Shown one piece after another: positions 4,840-5,309 of a DNA stretch of 5,309 nt; position 1 is the first letter of the stretch; each line of letters opens with the position of its first letter. A program made the translations under genes and the position numbers. The notes under the pieces were generated by a model. It was not told where the DNA came from. It made no database searches and saw only the letters and a list, made by a program, of their open reading frames with translations. The DNA lies in assembly GCA_030635465.1 (NCBI GenBank), contig DAOVYU010000116.1:1-5309 (forward strand), in the 5' to 3' direction. The DNA comes from Bacteroidales bacterium (GTDB lineage Bacteria > Bacteroidota > Bacteroidia > Bacteroidales > JAADJA01).

Positions 4840-4891
4840 GCCCTTAATAGAAATTTTGAGATTGCTCAATGCTTAAATTGATTTTTATTCG
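4840..4891 (-). repeat. Upstream regulatory repeat, copy 2 (52 bases)
   Basis: This is the partner of 2261-2312, with 44 of 52 identities and no gaps. It contains the dyad at 4856-4869 and the second conserved dyad AAAT-TG-ATTT (4875-4884). The rest of the 211-base gap between the glycosylase and the radical SAM gene (4756-4966) holds only the promoter box and AT-rich sequence without an ORF. Confidence 0.75.
4856..4869. promoter_or_regulatory. Candidate operator TTGAG-N4-CTCAA (copy 2)
   Basis: TTGAG (4856-4860) and CTCAA (4865-4869) repeat the copy 1 dyad exactly; the spacer differs by one base (ATTG against ATTA), as expected if only the arms are under selection. The centre lies 69.5 bases upstream of the 3' end of the TATTTTTG box, identical to copy 1. 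Confidence 0.5.
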
Positions 4892-4966
4892 AGATAATCT
4901 GAAGTTTAAGTCCAAAGATATTTTTGAAAAACAATTGGTTCTACACAATTAAAAAATATTTCAGTA

Positions 4967-5309
4967 CTATATATAGGATTTCAGTTTTTTGTATTTTTCA
5001 ATTGTATCAGGTTCAAAAGATGGATTGTAAAGAAGTGCTGCCGGATGGGGCAATGGAAATATTTTTTCGCTATTGATTGATAATAGTTTGCCATTTATAT
5101 TAGCAAAACTCATTCCTGTCGATTGAGGATCAGCATGGTATTTTGATATAATTGCCCTGGTTGCATAAGAACCCAATGGTACTATAACTTCAGGATTTAT
5201 GATTGAGATTTCTTCGTTTAAGAATTGTTTGCAGGCTTCTATTTCATCTACATTCGGTTTTCGATTTTTTGGCAACATACATTTTACCAAATTAGTCATA
5301 AAGACTAAC
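4967..5309 (-). CDS. Uracil-DNA glycosylase, family 4 type (Fe-S), C-terminal part, cut by window edge
   Basis: This is the C-terminal part of a DNA repair enzyme that removes uracil from DNA. Counting from the first ATG in the window (5299) as residue 1, it shows TNLVKC at 2-7 and EAC at 21-23, whose two cysteines correspond to the second pair of [4Fe-4S] ligands in family 4 enzymes. It also has EVIVPLGSYATRAI (37-50) and the catalytic-loop motif HPAALLYNP (85-93). That ATG is not the true start: the frame stays open to the window edge, adding L-V-F before it (family members read V-x-I/M-TN-x-VKC). The N-terminal GEAPG-type motif and the first cysteine pair must lie beyond 5309. It ends 211 bases before the radical SAM gene and is probably unrelated to the metal-cofactor cluster. 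Confidence 0.88.
   Translation of the reverse strand, partial: LVFMTNLVKCMLPKNRKPNVDEIEACKQFLNEEISIINPEVIVPLGSYATRAIISKYHADPQSTGMSFANINGKLLSINSEKIFPLPHPAALLYNPSFEPDTIEKYKKLKSYI

Noticed and set aside
4933..4950. A terminator for the glycosylase: AATTG/CAATT stem with an 8-base loop, followed on the minus strand by GTTTTT.
   Set aside because: The stem is only 5 bp with a single G-C pair. Such structures arise often by chance in this AT-rich DNA.

Overview
The window is AT-rich bacterial DNA in which every gene I can support lies on the minus strand. The likely source is an anaerobic or facultative member of the Bacteroidota. This rests on two exact matches to the Bacteroidota promoter element TAnnTTTG, the near absence of Shine-Dalgarno sequences before start codons, and the protein families present. 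The assignment is an inference; no rRNA or marker gene is present.

Layout in the direction of transcription (high to low coordinates): (1) the C-terminal part of a family 4-type Fe-S uracil-DNA glycosylase, cut by the right edge (4967-5309); (2) a 211-base gap holding a promoter/operator (copy 2); (3) a radical SAM protein with a C-terminal winged-helix domain (3820-4755); (4) a 111-residue NifX/NafY/ORP-family cofactor-binding protein, here called copy B (3349-3684); (5) a corrinoid adenosyltransferase, CobO type (2807-3322); (6) a CGGC-domain metal-binding protein (2346-2795); (7) a 156-base gap holding promoter/operator copy 1; (8) a second 111-residue NifX-family protein, copy A (1854-2189); (9) a hotdog acyl-CoA thioesterase (1398-1808); (10) a PLP-dependent trans-sulfuration enzyme of the methionine gamma-lyase / cystathionine gamma-synthase group (195-1388); (11) a GC-rich palindromic repeat of REP/BIME type at the left edge (1-156).

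The most notable observation is that gaps (2) and (7) contain the same regulatory module. A 52-base block is 85% identical and ungapped between them (44 of 52), and carries a TTGAG-N4-CTCAA dyad of Crp/Fnr-like geometry. A TAnnTTTG promoter box lies at exactly the same distance downstream in both (offset 2579 for both parts). The sequence between them has largely diverged. This suggests two co-regulated units, radical SAM - NifX B - CobO - CGGC and NifX A - thioesterase - PLP lyase, each containing one of two paralogous NifX-type proteins (68 of 111 residues identical). My working hypothesis is a redox- or anaerobiosis-responsive metal/sulfur cofactor assembly or trafficking regulon with a corrinoid link. 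No nitrogenase or cobalamin-synthesis gene is visible to assign it to a known pathway.
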